The translations under genes were made by a program, and so were the position numbers. Shown here one piece after another: positions 37,701-45,186 of a DNA stretch of 64,000 nucleotides. Where the stretch lies: contig JAFDXR010000009.1 in assembly GCA_018267825.1 (NCBI GenBank), positions 1-64,000 of the forward strand, written 5' to 3'. Each line of letters begins with the position of its first letter. Within the stretch, counting starts at the first letter, position 1. The notes beneath the pieces are model-generated. The model saw only the letters and a list, made by a program, of their open reading frames with translations. It searched no databases and had not been told where the DNA came from. The DNA comes from Bacteroidota bacterium (GTDB lineage Bacteria > Bacteroidota > Bacteroidia > B-17B0 > Aurantibacillaceae).

Positions 37701-39229
37701 ATGGAAATAAAGCCCAAACGGTTATTGATGGTGTATTCTGTCGGATTCAGTTTACGGGCATTCTGAATTTTTTCATAATCACGGCCCGGTAACATGTAGT
37801 AGTTGCCACTGTTACAGGTGTTTGTTGCAATCGAAGTTAAATTTGTGATATCACCATCCCTGGCTTTTAATAAACCGGTGCTCGGATCTGAAATAATTTT
37901 GTACAGATTGTTTGTGCTATTGCTGGGCCAGGTTGTGTCGGCACCCAGGGGGCCTGATGGCGAAATGGCGTAAGAGGTGTTGGGTTGGCAATACTGCAGT
38001 TCGTTGGTTACGTGCGCCGTATCCTCACCCAGGTCGGCAAAAGCAACTATATTACGGGTTTGATCATTTACCCCGGTTTGGTTGGTGATGTATACCTCCA
38101 CCTTGGTAATAACGATAGGTGTGGCAATAACCGGGAGTGTGGTCATCCAGTTATCGTAATTGTCGCGGAAATAATGCCCCAGGTAAAAGTGTTTATTTGC
38201 TTCGTAGTTATCGCCGTTTACTGTAAAATACTGTGTTTGTGCACCACCCTGAACGGATACCTCCTGTTTTTTACCACGCTGCTGCGAGAAAATGGTGGTA
38301 GCTGTGAGGCGGCCAAACTGCAATTGCATTTTCACCCCGAAGAGGGTCTGGCTACCGGTAATGAGGGTACTGTTGAGTGGTAAACTCACGTTACCGGCTT
38401 CAATCTTTTTAATGATCTCATCTTCATAACCGGTGTATTCCAGTTTCATCTGGTTTTCCCAGTCGAAGGAAGCCTCAGTGTTATAGCTGGTGGTGATTTT
38501 TAATTTATCCCCGATTTTCCCGATGAGGTTCAACTGCACACGCATGTTGAAGTCGAAGTTGGTGACTTTCTGCTGCCGCTGCGGAATAGCAGGGTTCATG
38601 GTTTTATTCCTGTTCAGGCCGAAAATCAGCTCGGCAGTACCGGTTGGTTTAATGTCAACTGTGTTTCCGCCGAAAATACGGTCAAAAATTTCGTTGTTGA
38701 TCTGGAGCTTCGGTACAATCCCTTTTTTAGGCTGGTTGAGTTCTTCGGCTTTAATGCGGGAGCGCCAGTATTTCTTCACCGCCTGCTTGAACATGTCTTT
38801 CTGGTAATCTTCAAACTCCACGTAAGTCTCCGGGCGGTAATCCATGTCGCCTATTTTCTGCGTGACATCGTAATTTCCGGTCTGAGGGTTATACTCGGTG
38901 GTGGTTTTTATATTTGAGGGGTTGCTGCCGTATAGTCCATGCTGGTCATCGTACATGGGTTGCGATCCGTTGTTGTCGTTAAACGGGTAGTATAACTCGT
39001 TTTTGGTAACGGGGGTATCTGCAGCGAGCGTTGTTTGCGGAACATAAGGGTCAAAAGCAGCTTTGGAGTGCTGAGGAGCCGGTGATTCAATTTCAGTACC
39101 GGGAGTAAGCATATAGTCGGGATGGGTTTTGCTTAATGGCTCTGGTTTGGCGTTTGAATTCACCACCACGCTCATTAATCCAACCGATACGGAACTAACC
39201 GCTAAAAATTTAACAACTCCTTTTATCAC
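31733..39229 (-). CDS. sprA: SprA, type IX secretion outer-membrane translocon
   Basis: A 2498-residue protein recognised as SprA/Sov, the giant outer-membrane barrel through which T9SS substrates leave the cell and which is needed for gliding in motile relatives. It has a signal sequence (about 1-27), an SprA N-terminal region, repeated motifs such as IEAGNVSLPLNSTLITGSQT..LFGVK, GKSGNSYIDDFEGS and TNWLMASIPQG, and a barrel ending in GFSLRFNL. A low-complexity Lys/Gly/Asp-rich linker of about 40 residues interrupts the later part (near KKDDGKGGAQKGN). The start is GTG 39229, 6 bp after ruvA. The order maeB-ruvA-sprA-gcvH-vanZ is common in the phylum, from memory. Confidence 0.96.
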   Translation of the reverse strand: MIKGVVKFLAVSSVSVGLMSVVVNSNAKPEPLSKTHPDYMLTPGTEIESPAPQHSKAAFDPYVPQTTLAADTPVTKNELYYPFNDNNGSQPMYDDQHGLYGSNPSNIKTTTEYNPQTGNYDVTQKIGDMDYRPETYVEFEDYQKDMFKQAVKKYWRSRIKAEELNQPKKGIVPKLQINNEIFDRIFGGNTVDIKPTGTAELIFGLNRNKTMNPAIPQRQQKVTNFDFNMRVQLNLIGKIGDKLKITTSYNTEASFDWENQMKLEYTGYEDEIIKKIEAGNVSLPLNSTLITGSQTLFGVKMQLQFGRLTATTIFSQQRGKKQEVSVQGGAQTQYFTVNGDNYEANKHFYLGHYFRDNYDNWMTTLPVIATPIVITKVEVYITNQTGVNDQTRNIVAFADLGEDTAHVTNELQYCQPNTSYAISPSGPLGADTTWPSNSTNNLYKIISDPSTGLLKARDGDITNLTSIATNTCNSGNYYMLPGRDYEKIQNARKLNPTEYTINNRLGFISINQTINNDQAVAVAYQYTYGGKVYQVGEFSDQFPAGSQTLFLKLLKSASVTNPHFHTWQLMMKNVYSLGAYNLNSQDFKLDVYYNNIQTGVDIPYIPYGSVNGKLLIQTLGLDKLSVNGDKYADGVFDFIQGYTINPANGRVYFSTKEPFGNNLRNKFAPDDFPGANKYVFQELYDSTRVIAQQLPEKNRYKIKGQYKSASGSEISLNALNIPQGSVSVTANGVKLTENVDYTVDYTLGRVKIINESILNSGANIKVSTESNSLFNVQQKSLFGTRLDFKVNKDLTIGGTVLHLSEKPVTQKVNIGDEPVSNTIWGTDYNYKTEAPFLTRLIDKIPLINTKEMSTITTQGEFAQLVPGNARAIGKSGNSYIDDFEGSISLIDLKSPTNWLMASIPQGQPTMFPEAIAYDDSSYNFNRAQFNWYTIDPLFYRYQDGLTPSYYKGKEIIYSNNFQRAVYETELFPGKTPPNGQPVNLPVLDLAFYPSERGPYNFEIGPTAHSKGILTNLSAPTYTDIGKLANPETRWGGIMRRLETNDFQAANIEYIQFWMMDPYNEDYKSTTYPDMDPNNKPSGDLYINLGNVSEDILKDGKMSYENGIPAQSAETQNLPVTPSKLAKVPSLPPVTNSFANDQNDRPFQDVGYDGYSDSEEQTRFSAFVNSLASYSGNSSAPNIQSVINDPCTDDYKFFRGSQYDNDQLETVRRYKKYNNPEGNSPTEGHWGESYNTSASTIPNIEDVNKDNTLNETENYYQYRVHISPTDLTPSNVGNNFIVNVIDGSAKVDNTQKNVKWYQFKIPIAEFEKSVGSIEGFNSIRFMRVFMRGFDRPIICRMARFELVRSDWRRYQYDLQKPGEYIANDDNTTTFDVSAVSVQENGQKTPVNYVIPPGIQQQQNVQTTNLVLMNEQALQLRTTNLKDGDSRAIYKNTDLDVRSFKKMKMFVHAEKLNNEPLNDGDLTLFVRLGTDYNNNYYEYEVPLHLTAPGYYDPNSDSDKGIVWPSNNEVVIDFETITGAKEARNATTGKDLVAAQKPFTLPEGSNFITIVGNPNLATIKSIMIGIRNPKDNGNMPHAAEVWVNELRLTDFNNKGGWATTGRIQAKLADFGQVALSTTYSKPFFGSIEKKISERSRETNFQWDMTSTFQLGKFFPAKWKVNMPFYYAYGQTRITPLYNPLDPDITMAAIEKTQYLSESDKRQIKHNTQDITQRRGYNFSNVRIDGLKRDGAKPMPWDLSNISFTYAYNEITRRSVNIDHSIVKQYRGSVAYNYQVTSKPWQPFKKTTSKILNNKWLALIKDINVTPLPSRFGFNMDVNRSYSELLNRDNTSFYTNDASLTTPQFNKTFTITRAYDTQWNITKNLKFDFTANNDGRILEPRNAIDTREKRDSIKDNLLKLGTNATTQYRHQMNLNYQIPINKIPIFDFINANARYSGTYTWMRRPYAAEQVGNTIQNTNTKALNGTLNMTTLYNKIPFFRKVNTTGLGGKKDDGKGGAQKGNTTGKGLETKPAANDSTKKDDKNSAKDLVELICKGIMMLKQVSVTYQEQNGVGLPGFNPSSRTLGMDRGADMAPGWQFVSGMEGDIRTRAEQKDWLVKNPNQNLPYTKTFTQNFTYRANIEPHSSLKIEVNGTYTRGRNESSYLRFDTITNRFVEDSRNLTGNYSISVFTLGQSFKDSPKGTNSKLFDEFLLIRPDIAKQLSAQNQFSSGTKTYIDEKGQLREYQDGYNNTQQDVLLGAFYKTYTGRNLKGVGTDKMFNGVPMPNYSVSWDGLGKLKAMKKLFQSITIRHAYRSTYTLGGYGNNLLYVEGQGTRSPVENPVIGGTQQSSNFNPKYTITGATISEAFSPLIKVDLKFNKPGWQGNFEVKRDKTVNLNITGPQIIETKGQEYIIGAGYKYPKLKINAIKIKGQPLQSDLNIKVDISYRRNMTVIRRIVDEISTPTSGQNIITLKSSIDYQLTQNINLRFFYDWIRTKPQTSATFPTANTNAGFSLRFNL

Positions 39230-39235
39230 GTTCTA

Positions 39236-39829
39236 TCAAAAGTTTTTCAGGGCCGATTTTATCAGCAGTTCAACATTTTCAGTGGAAACGCCCTGTTGTT
39301 TGATTGCTTTTTCAAGGGCTTTCTCCGCTGCTTGTTTCGGAAAACCTAGTGTAACTAATGCCATTAACGCCTCCTCCTTATTTTTATTGTACGAAGGTGT
39401 TAAAATCTGTGAAATTCCGCCCTCATGTTTGCCCATCTTCCCTTTCAGGTCAACCACAATGCGCTGAGCGGTTTTTTCACCAATGCCTTTAATGCTTTTC
39501 AGCAATGCCACATTGGCTGTATTGATCGCCCCTGCAATTTCGCCCGCGCTGAGTGAAGAGAGCATCAGCATAGCGCTGGCACCACCAACCCCCGATACGG
39601 AAGTTATTTTGCGAAAAAGGTCACGCTCTTCGTCGTCGGCAAATCCATAATGGCGCGGATTGTCGTCGCGTACATACATGCTTTCCACGTAAAGCCTGGC
39701 AGTTTCTTTGTTTTGAAGCTGTGTATACGTATTCAGTGAGATCAGCAGTCCGTAACCCACGCCATGGGTTTCAATGGTGGCGAATGCCGGGTTCAGTTCT
39801 GTGATTTTTCCGCTGATATAGTTTATCAT
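39236..39829 (-). CDS. ruvA: Holliday junction branch migration protein RuvA
   Basis: A 197-residue RuvA. It has the OB-fold N-terminal domain (MINYISGKITELNPAFATIE), two helix-hairpin-helix motifs (ITSVSGVGGASAMLMLSSL and LKSIKGIGEKTAQRIVVDLK), and a short C-terminal RuvB-binding domain (EALMALVTLGFPKQAAEKAL). RuvA tetramers hold four-way DNA junctions for RuvB-driven migration. It lies upstream of sprA by 6 bp. Confidence 0.97.
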   Translation of the reverse strand: MINYISGKITELNPAFATIETHGVGYGLLISLNTYTQLQNKETARLYVESMYVRDDNPRHYGFADDEERDLFRKITSVSGVGGASAMLMLSSLSAGEIAGAINTANVALLKSIKGIGEKTAQRIVVDLKGKMGKHEGGISQILTPSYNKNKEEALMALVTLGFPKQAAEKALEKAIKQQGVSTENVELLIKSALKNF

Positions 39830-39857
39830 ACGAGGGGCTTGGTGGTCTTAATCAGGT

Positions 39858-42128
39858 TTATTTTTTATTTTGAGCATCCACCACCGCGATGGTTACCATG
39901 TTTACAATTTCGCGGACACTACTGCCCAGTTGCAGTACATGCACCGGTTTTTTGAGTCCCATGAGCACCGGGCCAATGGCCTCGGCACCGCCCAGCTCCT
40001 GCAGGAGCTTATAAGCAATATTACCTGCTGCCAGGTTCGGGAAAATGAACGTGTTCACATCCTTATCCACCAGTGTGCTGAACGGAAACTGTTCTTTCAG
40101 CAGGTTATTGTTTACTGCAAAATTGGCCTGAAGATCCCCGTCAACAACGAGTCCGGGATAATGCTGGTGCAGGTATTTCACGGCTGCACTTACCTTTTCA
40201 GGGGTTTCGCCGGTCGATGATCCGAAATTGGAATACGACAGCATGGCAATACGCGGTGTAATGTTGAACTGTTTCACGGTATTGGCGGTGAGTAGTGCAA
40301 TATCAGCCAGTTCCTGAGCCGTTGGGTTTACATTCATGGTTGTATCGGCAAAGAAATAGGGGCCTTTTTTTGTAACCATGATGTATAAACCGGCTACCCG
40401 GCTTACACCTTCCTGTACACCAATGGTTTCGAGGGCAGGTTTAATAGGTGCTGCATATTTGCGGGTAAGCCCGGAAATCATGGCATCGGCCAGGCCAAGC
40501 TCAACCATCATGGCTCCGAAATAGTTACGGTCGCGCATCAGTTTGCGGGCATCGTATTGGGTAAGTCCGCGGCGCTGGCGCTTTTTCCAGAGCAGGTCGC
40601 CAAACTCATTGCGTTTTTCTTCCTGTTCGGCCAGCCAGGTATCAATAATTGGTGTATCGCCCAGGTCGAGAGAGTTTTCTTCGATCAGGGCCAGAATTTT
40701 TTCTTTATTACCCAGCAGAATCGGTCTGGCAATACCTTCGTCGCGCACAACCTGTGCGGCTTTCAGGATTTTGTATGTATCGGCTTCGGTAAATACAACA
40801 CGCTTCGGGTTCGATTTTGCTTTATTGGCAATACTGCGCATGAGCTTATTGTCTTTGCCCAGTCGGTTGTCGAGTTCTGTTTTATAGGCATCCCAATCGG
40901 TGATCACACGTTTGGCCACACCACTGTCGACTGCTGCTTTGGCTACAGCGGCCGATACGGTCGAGATAAGACGGTTGTCGATGGGTTTCGGAATAATGTA
41001 TTCGGGTCCGAAAGTCAGGTTGCGTGAGCCATAGGCCAGGTTCACATAATCAGGAACGGCTTCTTTGGCCAGTGATGCAATGGCAAGTGTGGCCGCCAGT
41101 TTCATTTCTTCGTTAATGGCTGTGGCGCGCACATCGAGGGCGCCGCGGAATATGAACGGGAATCCAAGTACGTTGTTGACCTGGTTCGGATTATCGCTCC
41201 GGCCTGTAGCCACAATAATATCGGGGCGTGCAGCGCTGGCATCTTCATAAGATATTTCGGGAGTTGGATTGGCAAGGGCAAACACAATGCAGTTAGGCGC
41301 CATTTTTTTCACCATGTCTTTCGACAGGATGTTTCCTTTCGATAAGCCTACAAACACATCGGCCCCGGCAATAGCTTCGTTGAGCGTATTGATATTGGTT
41401 TTGTCAGAAGCAAAGAATGATTTATACTGGTCGAGATCTGTTCTTTTTTTGTGAATCACACCCTTGCTGTCGAGCATAAGGATGTTTTCTTTTTTGACAC
41501 CAACGGCGATGTACATTTTCGCGCAGGAGTTGGCAGAAGCGCCGGCGCCATTGATGACCAGTTTGATATCGGCCATTTTTTTACCGGAAAGTTCCACTGC
41601 ATTGATGAGGCCAGCTGCCGAAATGATGGCTGTACCATGCTGATCGTCGTGCATGAGCGGAATGTTGAGTTCTTCCTTGAGGCGGCGCTCAATTTCAAAA
41701 CACTCCGGAGCCTTGATATCTTCGAGGTTAATACCACCGAAGGTTGGGGCAATGTTTTTGACGGTATTTACAAATTCATCAATGTTTTTGGTGTCTATTT
41801 CGATGTCAAACACATCGATGTCTGCAAAAATTTTGAATAAAAGTCCTTTTCCTTCCATCACGGGCTTGGAAGCCAGTGCCCCGATATCGCCCAGTCCGAG
41901 TACAGCTGTACCATTGGAGATCACAGCTACCAGGTTTCCCTTGGCAGTGTATTTGTAGGCATCTTCAGCATTTTTCTCGATCTCGAGGCAGGGTTCAGCC
42001 ACGCCCGGAGAGTAAGCCAGGGTTAAATCGCGTTGTGTACTGTATGGTTTAGTGGGGATTACTTCAATTTTTCCCGGACGGCCCTGTGAGTGGTAATCAA
42101 GCGCATCCTGCTTTCTGAATTTCGTCAT
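39858..42128 (-). CDS. maeB: NADP-dependent malic enzyme with phosphotransacetylase domain
   Basis: A 756-residue MaeB-type fusion. Residues 1-430 are malic enzyme (YSPGVAEPC, NGTAVLGLGDIGALASKPVMEGK, the catalytic Lys/Asp region FGGINLEDIKAPECF, MHDDQHGTAI, and the NAD(P) fold VINGAGASANSCAKM). Residues 430-756 are a phosphate acetyltransferase-like domain that in relatives is regulatory (binding acetyl-CoA) rather than catalytic. It makes pyruvate and NADPH from malate. A TTG opens the frame 21 bp upstream, but ATG 42128 (MTKFRKQDAL) matches the family. ruvA follows after 28 bp. Confidence 0.95.
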   Translation of the reverse strand: MTKFRKQDALDYHSQGRPGKIEVIPTKPYSTQRDLTLAYSPGVAEPCLEIEKNAEDAYKYTAKGNLVAVISNGTAVLGLGDIGALASKPVMEGKGLLFKIFADIDVFDIEIDTKNIDEFVNTVKNIAPTFGGINLEDIKAPECFEIERRLKEELNIPLMHDDQHGTAIISAAGLINAVELSGKKMADIKLVINGAGASANSCAKMYIAVGVKKENILMLDSKGVIHKKRTDLDQYKSFFASDKTNINTLNEAIAGADVFVGLSKGNILSKDMVKKMAPNCIVFALANPTPEISYEDASAARPDIIVATGRSDNPNQVNNVLGFPFIFRGALDVRATAINEEMKLAATLAIASLAKEAVPDYVNLAYGSRNLTFGPEYIIPKPIDNRLISTVSAAVAKAAVDSGVAKRVITDWDAYKTELDNRLGKDNKLMRSIANKAKSNPKRVVFTEADTYKILKAAQVVRDEGIARPILLGNKEKILALIEENSLDLGDTPIIDTWLAEQEEKRNEFGDLLWKKRQRRGLTQYDARKLMRDRNYFGAMMVELGLADAMISGLTRKYAAPIKPALETIGVQEGVSRVAGLYIMVTKKGPYFFADTTMNVNPTAQELADIALLTANTVKQFNITPRIAMLSYSNFGSSTGETPEKVSAAVKYLHQHYPGLVVDGDLQANFAVNNNLLKEQFPFSTLVDKDVNTFIFPNLAAGNIAYKLLQELGGAEAIGPVLMGLKKPVHVLQLGSSVREIVNMVTIAVVDAQNKK

Positions 42129-42308
42129 ATCTGTCCAAATTAAGGTCAATGGTACTTAAACCACGGCCAGTGTAAATTTTAAGGGTAACGAAAATACGGA
42201 ATTTAATGGAAAAAAAAAGCTTTGAAAATAGATTAAATGATTTGATAATCATATAGATACAACTTTACTAAGTTGCAGAAAAAAGCAGGGTGAGGCAAAG
42301 CTGTCGGA

Positions 42309-43187
42309 TTACTGTCTTTTGTCGATTCCCCAAAGCAGTTTATTGCGGAGGGTTTCAAAAAAATGCTGGCCTTCGAGGTTGATCAGGTTTAGTCTGAAGT
42401 CTGCTTTTTTGATAGAGATCTGCATGTTGTTTTTGACATCCACCGAACGTGAATCCAGTGACAGATTGAAACGCTCGCCGCGGCCTGTGACTTTGAAACT
42501 GATGGTTTTGTTATTGGAAATAACAATGGGCCTTACGTTGAGGTTATGCGGGGCGATGGGTGTGATGATAAAGTTGTCGGAATCGGGCACCATAATAGGT
42601 CCTCCGCAACTTAATGAATAGGCTGTAGAGCCCGTGGGAGTTGAGATGATGAGCCCGTCGGCAAAATAGGAGTTCAGGAAAATACCATCTACATAGGTGT
42701 CGATGTTGATCATGGCCGACGACTCTTTTTTGTGGATGGTAAACTCATTTAAGGCGTAGTTTACGCAGCCGAATTCCCTGGTCATGTTTTCCACTTCGAT
42801 GAGCTCACGCTTGTCGAGAGTGAATTTTTCTTTCACGAGCAATTGAATCGCTTTGCTCAGATCTTCTTTATAAACAGCCGCGAGGAAACCCAGCCTGCCG
42901 GTGTTGACACCAAGCACCGGAATGCCTGAACGCCGCACGAGTTCAAGTGTTTCGAGCAATGTACCATCTCCGCCGAGAGAGATCACATAATCGGCTTTGG
43001 CAATCAGTTCTTCGGAATTGGAGAAGGTTGGGAGTTCCTGCGAAAAAGCAAAAGCGCTCCGGAGGTACTCCATATATGGCGCGTAAATAATGATGTTGAA
43101 TTTTTCATTACGGGAAAGGATCAGCAACTGATTCAGATAATCAGCGTGATTGTCTTTCGTGTTACGGGCATATACCGCGATGGTCAT
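42309..43187 (-). CDS. nadK: NAD kinase
   Basis: A 292-residue NAD kinase that makes NADP. The GGDG motif is in SLGGDGTLLETLELV. It is followed by VNTGRLGFLA, the NE-containing YALNEFTIHK, and the STPTGSTAYSLSCGGPIM active-site region. It is a single gene on the minus strand; a TACCTTTG box ends 5 bp before the ATG. Its neighbours CBS protein and pdxJ form a recurring Bacteroidota neighbourhood, from memory. Confidence 0.96.
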   Translation of the reverse strand: MTIAVYARNTKDNHADYLNQLLILSRNEKFNIIIYAPYMEYLRSAFAFSQELPTFSNSEELIAKADYVISLGGDGTLLETLELVRRSGIPVLGVNTGRLGFLAAVYKEDLSKAIQLLVKEKFTLDKRELIEVENMTREFGCVNYALNEFTIHKKESSAMINIDTYVDGIFLNSYFADGLIISTPTGSTAYSLSCGGPIMVPDSDNFIITPIAPHNLNVRPIVISNNKTISFKVTGRGERFNLSLDSRSVDVKNNMQISIKKADFRLNLINLEGQHFFETLRNKLLWGIDKRQ

Positions 43188-43192
43188 ATGCG

Positions 43193-43200
43193 CAAAGGTA
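43193..43200 (-). promoter_or_regulatory. -7 box directly before nadK
   Basis: The minus strand reads TACCTTTG, a TAnnTTTG match, with only 5 bases before the nadK ATG. This suggests a leaderless mRNA. Confidence 0.5.
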
Positions 43201-43307
43201 TGAAATTAATTTTTGATGTTGGGGTGTGCCGGTTTTGCAGTTTCAGGCCATAGAAAATCAGCCTGCGCTTTTAGGACAGGATGTATCAGGCAAAAATTTC
43301 AATGAAA

Positions 43308-43970
43308 TCAAATGTTGAGGAAATGCATGAATTCATCCAGTTTGTTTTTGAGATCATTTTCATAGTCGCTGTGATGAAACGAGGCTTTTACCGTGTAATT
43401 GTAGCGATAGAAGGTTTGCAGGATCCGCGAAAGGTCCTCTTTGTTTACTTTGAGGGTGACCTCCAGTTTTGTGCTGTCGGGGATAGAGGAGATGTGGCAG
43501 CTTAATATTTTTGCATCATTCCCTTCAATGATATTGGCGATCTGGGTGAGAGCGTAGTCGGCCTGGTTCATTTCCAGTACAATAACACCGCCCGGATTTT
43601 GTACGGAAGCCATGCTGGCCATATTCTGCACAAGTCCTTTGAGGGTAATGCAACCTTTGTATAACTCTTTGTCATCTAAAACCGGAACTAATGTCAGGTT
43701 CAGCGATGTCATGAGTTTCAGTACGTCATAGGTATGCTGGTAGTTATGAATGATCGGTTTGAGCAGTGGGAACTTAACATGCTCAAAGGTTTCTTCGGGA
43801 TTATTATAGTCGAGGATTTCGGCTTCTGATACAATGCCCAGCAACTCCCTGTCTTTCACAACGGCCAGGTGAGATACTTTAAACTCCTCCATCCAGTCTA
43901 AAGCCATTTCCAGTGTATCCGTATGTTTCAGTGGAGGTATTTCGTCGGTTATAAGGTCAGCTACTAGCAT
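43308..43970 (-). CDS. CBS-domain protein
   Basis: A 220-residue protein. Two CBS repeats (about 1-60, SDEIPPL-like opening then HLAVVKDRELLGIVSEAEIL; and about 70-130, TLVPVLDDKELYKGCITL) bind adenine nucleotides in related proteins. The C-terminal 85 residues look like an ACT-type fold (GGVIVLEMNQADYALTQIANIIE...LEVTLKVNKEDLSRILQTF). No catalytic domain is present, so it is probably a nucleotide or amino-acid sensor. A TTG opens the frame 9 bp earlier. ATG 43970 is preferred because a promoter box (TACATTTG) ends 6 bp before it. Confidence 0.85.
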   Translation of the reverse strand: MLVADLITDEIPPLKHTDTLEMALDWMEEFKVSHLAVVKDRELLGIVSEAEILDYNNPEETFEHVKFPLLKPIIHNYQHTYDVLKLMTSLNLTLVPVLDDKELYKGCITLKGLVQNMASMASVQNPGGVIVLEMNQADYALTQIANIIEGNDAKILSCHISSIPDSTKLEVTLKVNKEDLSRILQTFYRYNYTVKASFHHSDYENDLKNKLDEFMHFLNI

Positions 43971-43976
43971 GTCAGA

Positions 43977-43984
43977 CAAATGTA
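43977..43984 (-). promoter_or_regulatory. -7 box directly before the CBS-domain gene
   Basis: The minus strand reads TACATTTG, a TAnnTTTG match ending 6 bases before ATG 43970. TTG triplets at 44008-44013 could form the -33 part at a spacing of 23-26 bp. It is back-to-back with the pdxJ promoter. Confidence 0.5.
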
Positions 43985-44032
43985 ATATTTATTTATATAC
44001 AGAAATACAACAATATTTGAGCCAGATTAACG

Positions 44033-44061
44033 TTGGGATCCGCTCCGGAAAATTACCTTTG
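44033..44061 (+). promoter_or_regulatory. Promoter of pdxJ
   Basis: TTG at 44033-44035 and TACCTTTG at 44054-44061 are spaced 18 bp apart, a good -33/-7 pair. The -7 box ends 4 bases before the pdxJ ATG, again implying a leaderless transcript. Confidence 0.6.
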
Positions 44062-44065
44062 TATC

Positions 44066-44782
44066 ATGACAAAACTGAGTGTTAACATTAATAAAATTGC
44101 AACCCTCCGGAATTCGCGTGGCGGCAATACACCCGATCTTTTAAAAGTAGCAGTTGATGCACAGCGTTTTGGAGCACAGGGTATTACCGTGCATCCCCGT
44201 CCCGACGAGCGCCACATCCGCTACCAGGATGTTTACGACCTGAAACCACTGGTGATAACGGAATTTAATATAGAAGGTAACCCCCGGGAGAAAAAATTTG
44301 TTGACCTCGTTCTGGATGTTAAGCCCACACAGGTAACCCTGGTGCCCGATACTACCGGGCAGCTGACTTCCGATCATGGCTGGGACACGCATACGCATGC
44401 CGCTTACCTCAAAGAGATCATTACGACATTTAAACAGGCCGGTATCCGCACATCTATTTTTGTGGATCCTGATCCGGAGATGATCCGGGGAGCGAAAGCA
44501 ACAGGCACCGATCGTATTGAATTATACACAGAAGTTTATGCCCGTTTGTTTCACACCGAAAAAGAAAAGGTTGTAAAACCCTATCACGATGCATCGGTGC
44601 TGGCGGCGAGCCTGGGCATCGGACTAAATGCCGGGCATGATCTGAATCTCGATAACCTGAAATATTTCAAAACGCATACACAGAATCTGCTGGAAGTTTC
44701 TATCGGGCATGCACTGGTGAGCGATGCTTTGTACCTGGGTTTAGAGAACACAATTCAACTCTACCTCCGGGAGCTTAGATAA
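44066..44782 (+). CDS. pdxJ: Pyridoxine 5'-phosphate synthase
   Basis: A 238-residue PdxJ that condenses deoxyxylulose 5-phosphate with 3-amino-1-hydroxyacetone phosphate to make pyridoxine phosphate, the precursor of the cofactor used by HisC. Motifs include [46 protein letters not shown], and the C-terminal [13 protein letters not shown] and [12 protein letters not shown] at 44033 lengthens the frame, but ATG 44066 matches the family N-terminus and sits right after the promoter box. Confidence 0.96.
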   Translation: MTKLSVNINKIATLRNSRGGNTPDLLKVAVDAQRFGAQGITVHPRPDERHIRYQDVYDLKPLVITEFNIEGNPREKKFVDLVLDVKPTQVTLVPDTTGQLTSDHGWDTHTHAAYLKEIITTFKQAGIRTSIFVDPDPEMIRGAKATGTDRIELYTEVYARLFHTEKEKVVKPYHDASVLAASLGIGLNAGHDLNLDNLKYFKTHTQNLLEVSIGHALVSDALYLGLENTIQLYLRELR

Positions 44783-44831
44783 ACGGGCACTTCAGACTTT
44801 CTCCAGTTTTCATTTTTAACCATTTTTCTGA

Positions 44832-44861
44832 TTTGTTTTTTTGAGATTACGTATACATTTG
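44832..44861 (+). promoter_or_regulatory. Promoter of the His/Lys-rich peptide gene
   Basis: TTTG at 44832-44835 and TACATTTG at 44854-44861 are spaced 18 bp apart, matching the Bacteroidota consensus. It is 28 bp before the ATG at 44890. Confidence 0.65.
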
Positions 44862-44889
44862 ATGTGTTAAACTCTAAAACCAATCAACC

Positions 44890-45114
44890 ATGAAAAAAGT
44901 AATTCTGACAGCTGCAGCATTCGTGCTGGCGTTTTCAATGAGTGTAAGTGCCCAGGAACCGGCAAAACAGGAACCTGCCAAAAAAGAGCACAAAGAGGGT
45001 GAAAAGAAAGATCACAAAGAAGGTGAGCATAAAGGTGATCACAAGGGTGAACACAAAGGTGATCACAAGGCCGGCACCAAGACCGAAACCAAAGACGAGA
45101 AAAAACCAGGTTAA
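44890..45114 (+). CDS. Secreted His/Lys/Glu-rich repeat peptide
   Basis: A 74-residue protein. A clear signal peptide (MKKVILTAAAFVLAFSMSVSAQ) is followed by a mature chain of about 52 residues made almost only of Lys, Glu, His, Gly, Asp and Pro. EPAK is repeated twice, then short units of the form GEHKGDHK recur. Six or more His-Lys pairs suggest metal or polyanion binding, but this is only composition. A promoter and an intrinsic terminator flank it, so it is a real single-gene unit. I know of no named family. Confidence 0.75.
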   Translation: MKKVILTAAAFVLAFSMSVSAQEPAKQEPAKKEHKEGEKKDHKEGEHKGDHKGEHKGDHKAGTKTETKDEKKPG

Positions 45115-45121
45115 TTTATAG

Positions 45122-45148
45122 AATCCCGCTCCGGCGGGATTTTTTTTA
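45122..45148 (+). terminator. Terminator of the His/Lys-rich peptide gene
   Basis: AATCCCGC (45122-45129) and GCGGGATT (45134-45141) form an 8-bp stem with a 4-base loop, followed by seven more T. It starts 7 bp after the stop. Confidence 0.9.
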
Positions 45149-45173
45149 TACCTGTTTTTACTGAAAGCCTTGT

Positions 45174-45181
45174 TATATTTG
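45174..45181 (+). promoter_or_regulatory. -7 box directly before the alpha/beta hydrolase gene
   Basis: TATATTTG is a full TAnnTTTG match that ends 5 bases before the ATG at 45187, suggesting a leaderless transcript. Confidence 0.5.
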
Positions 45182-45186
45182 CAGTC

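Noticed and set aside
45013..45075. Short tandem DNA repeats as a possible CRISPR or mobile element
   Set aside because: They are imperfect, in frame within a secreted peptide and only about 24 bp long, without spacers. They are coding repeats.
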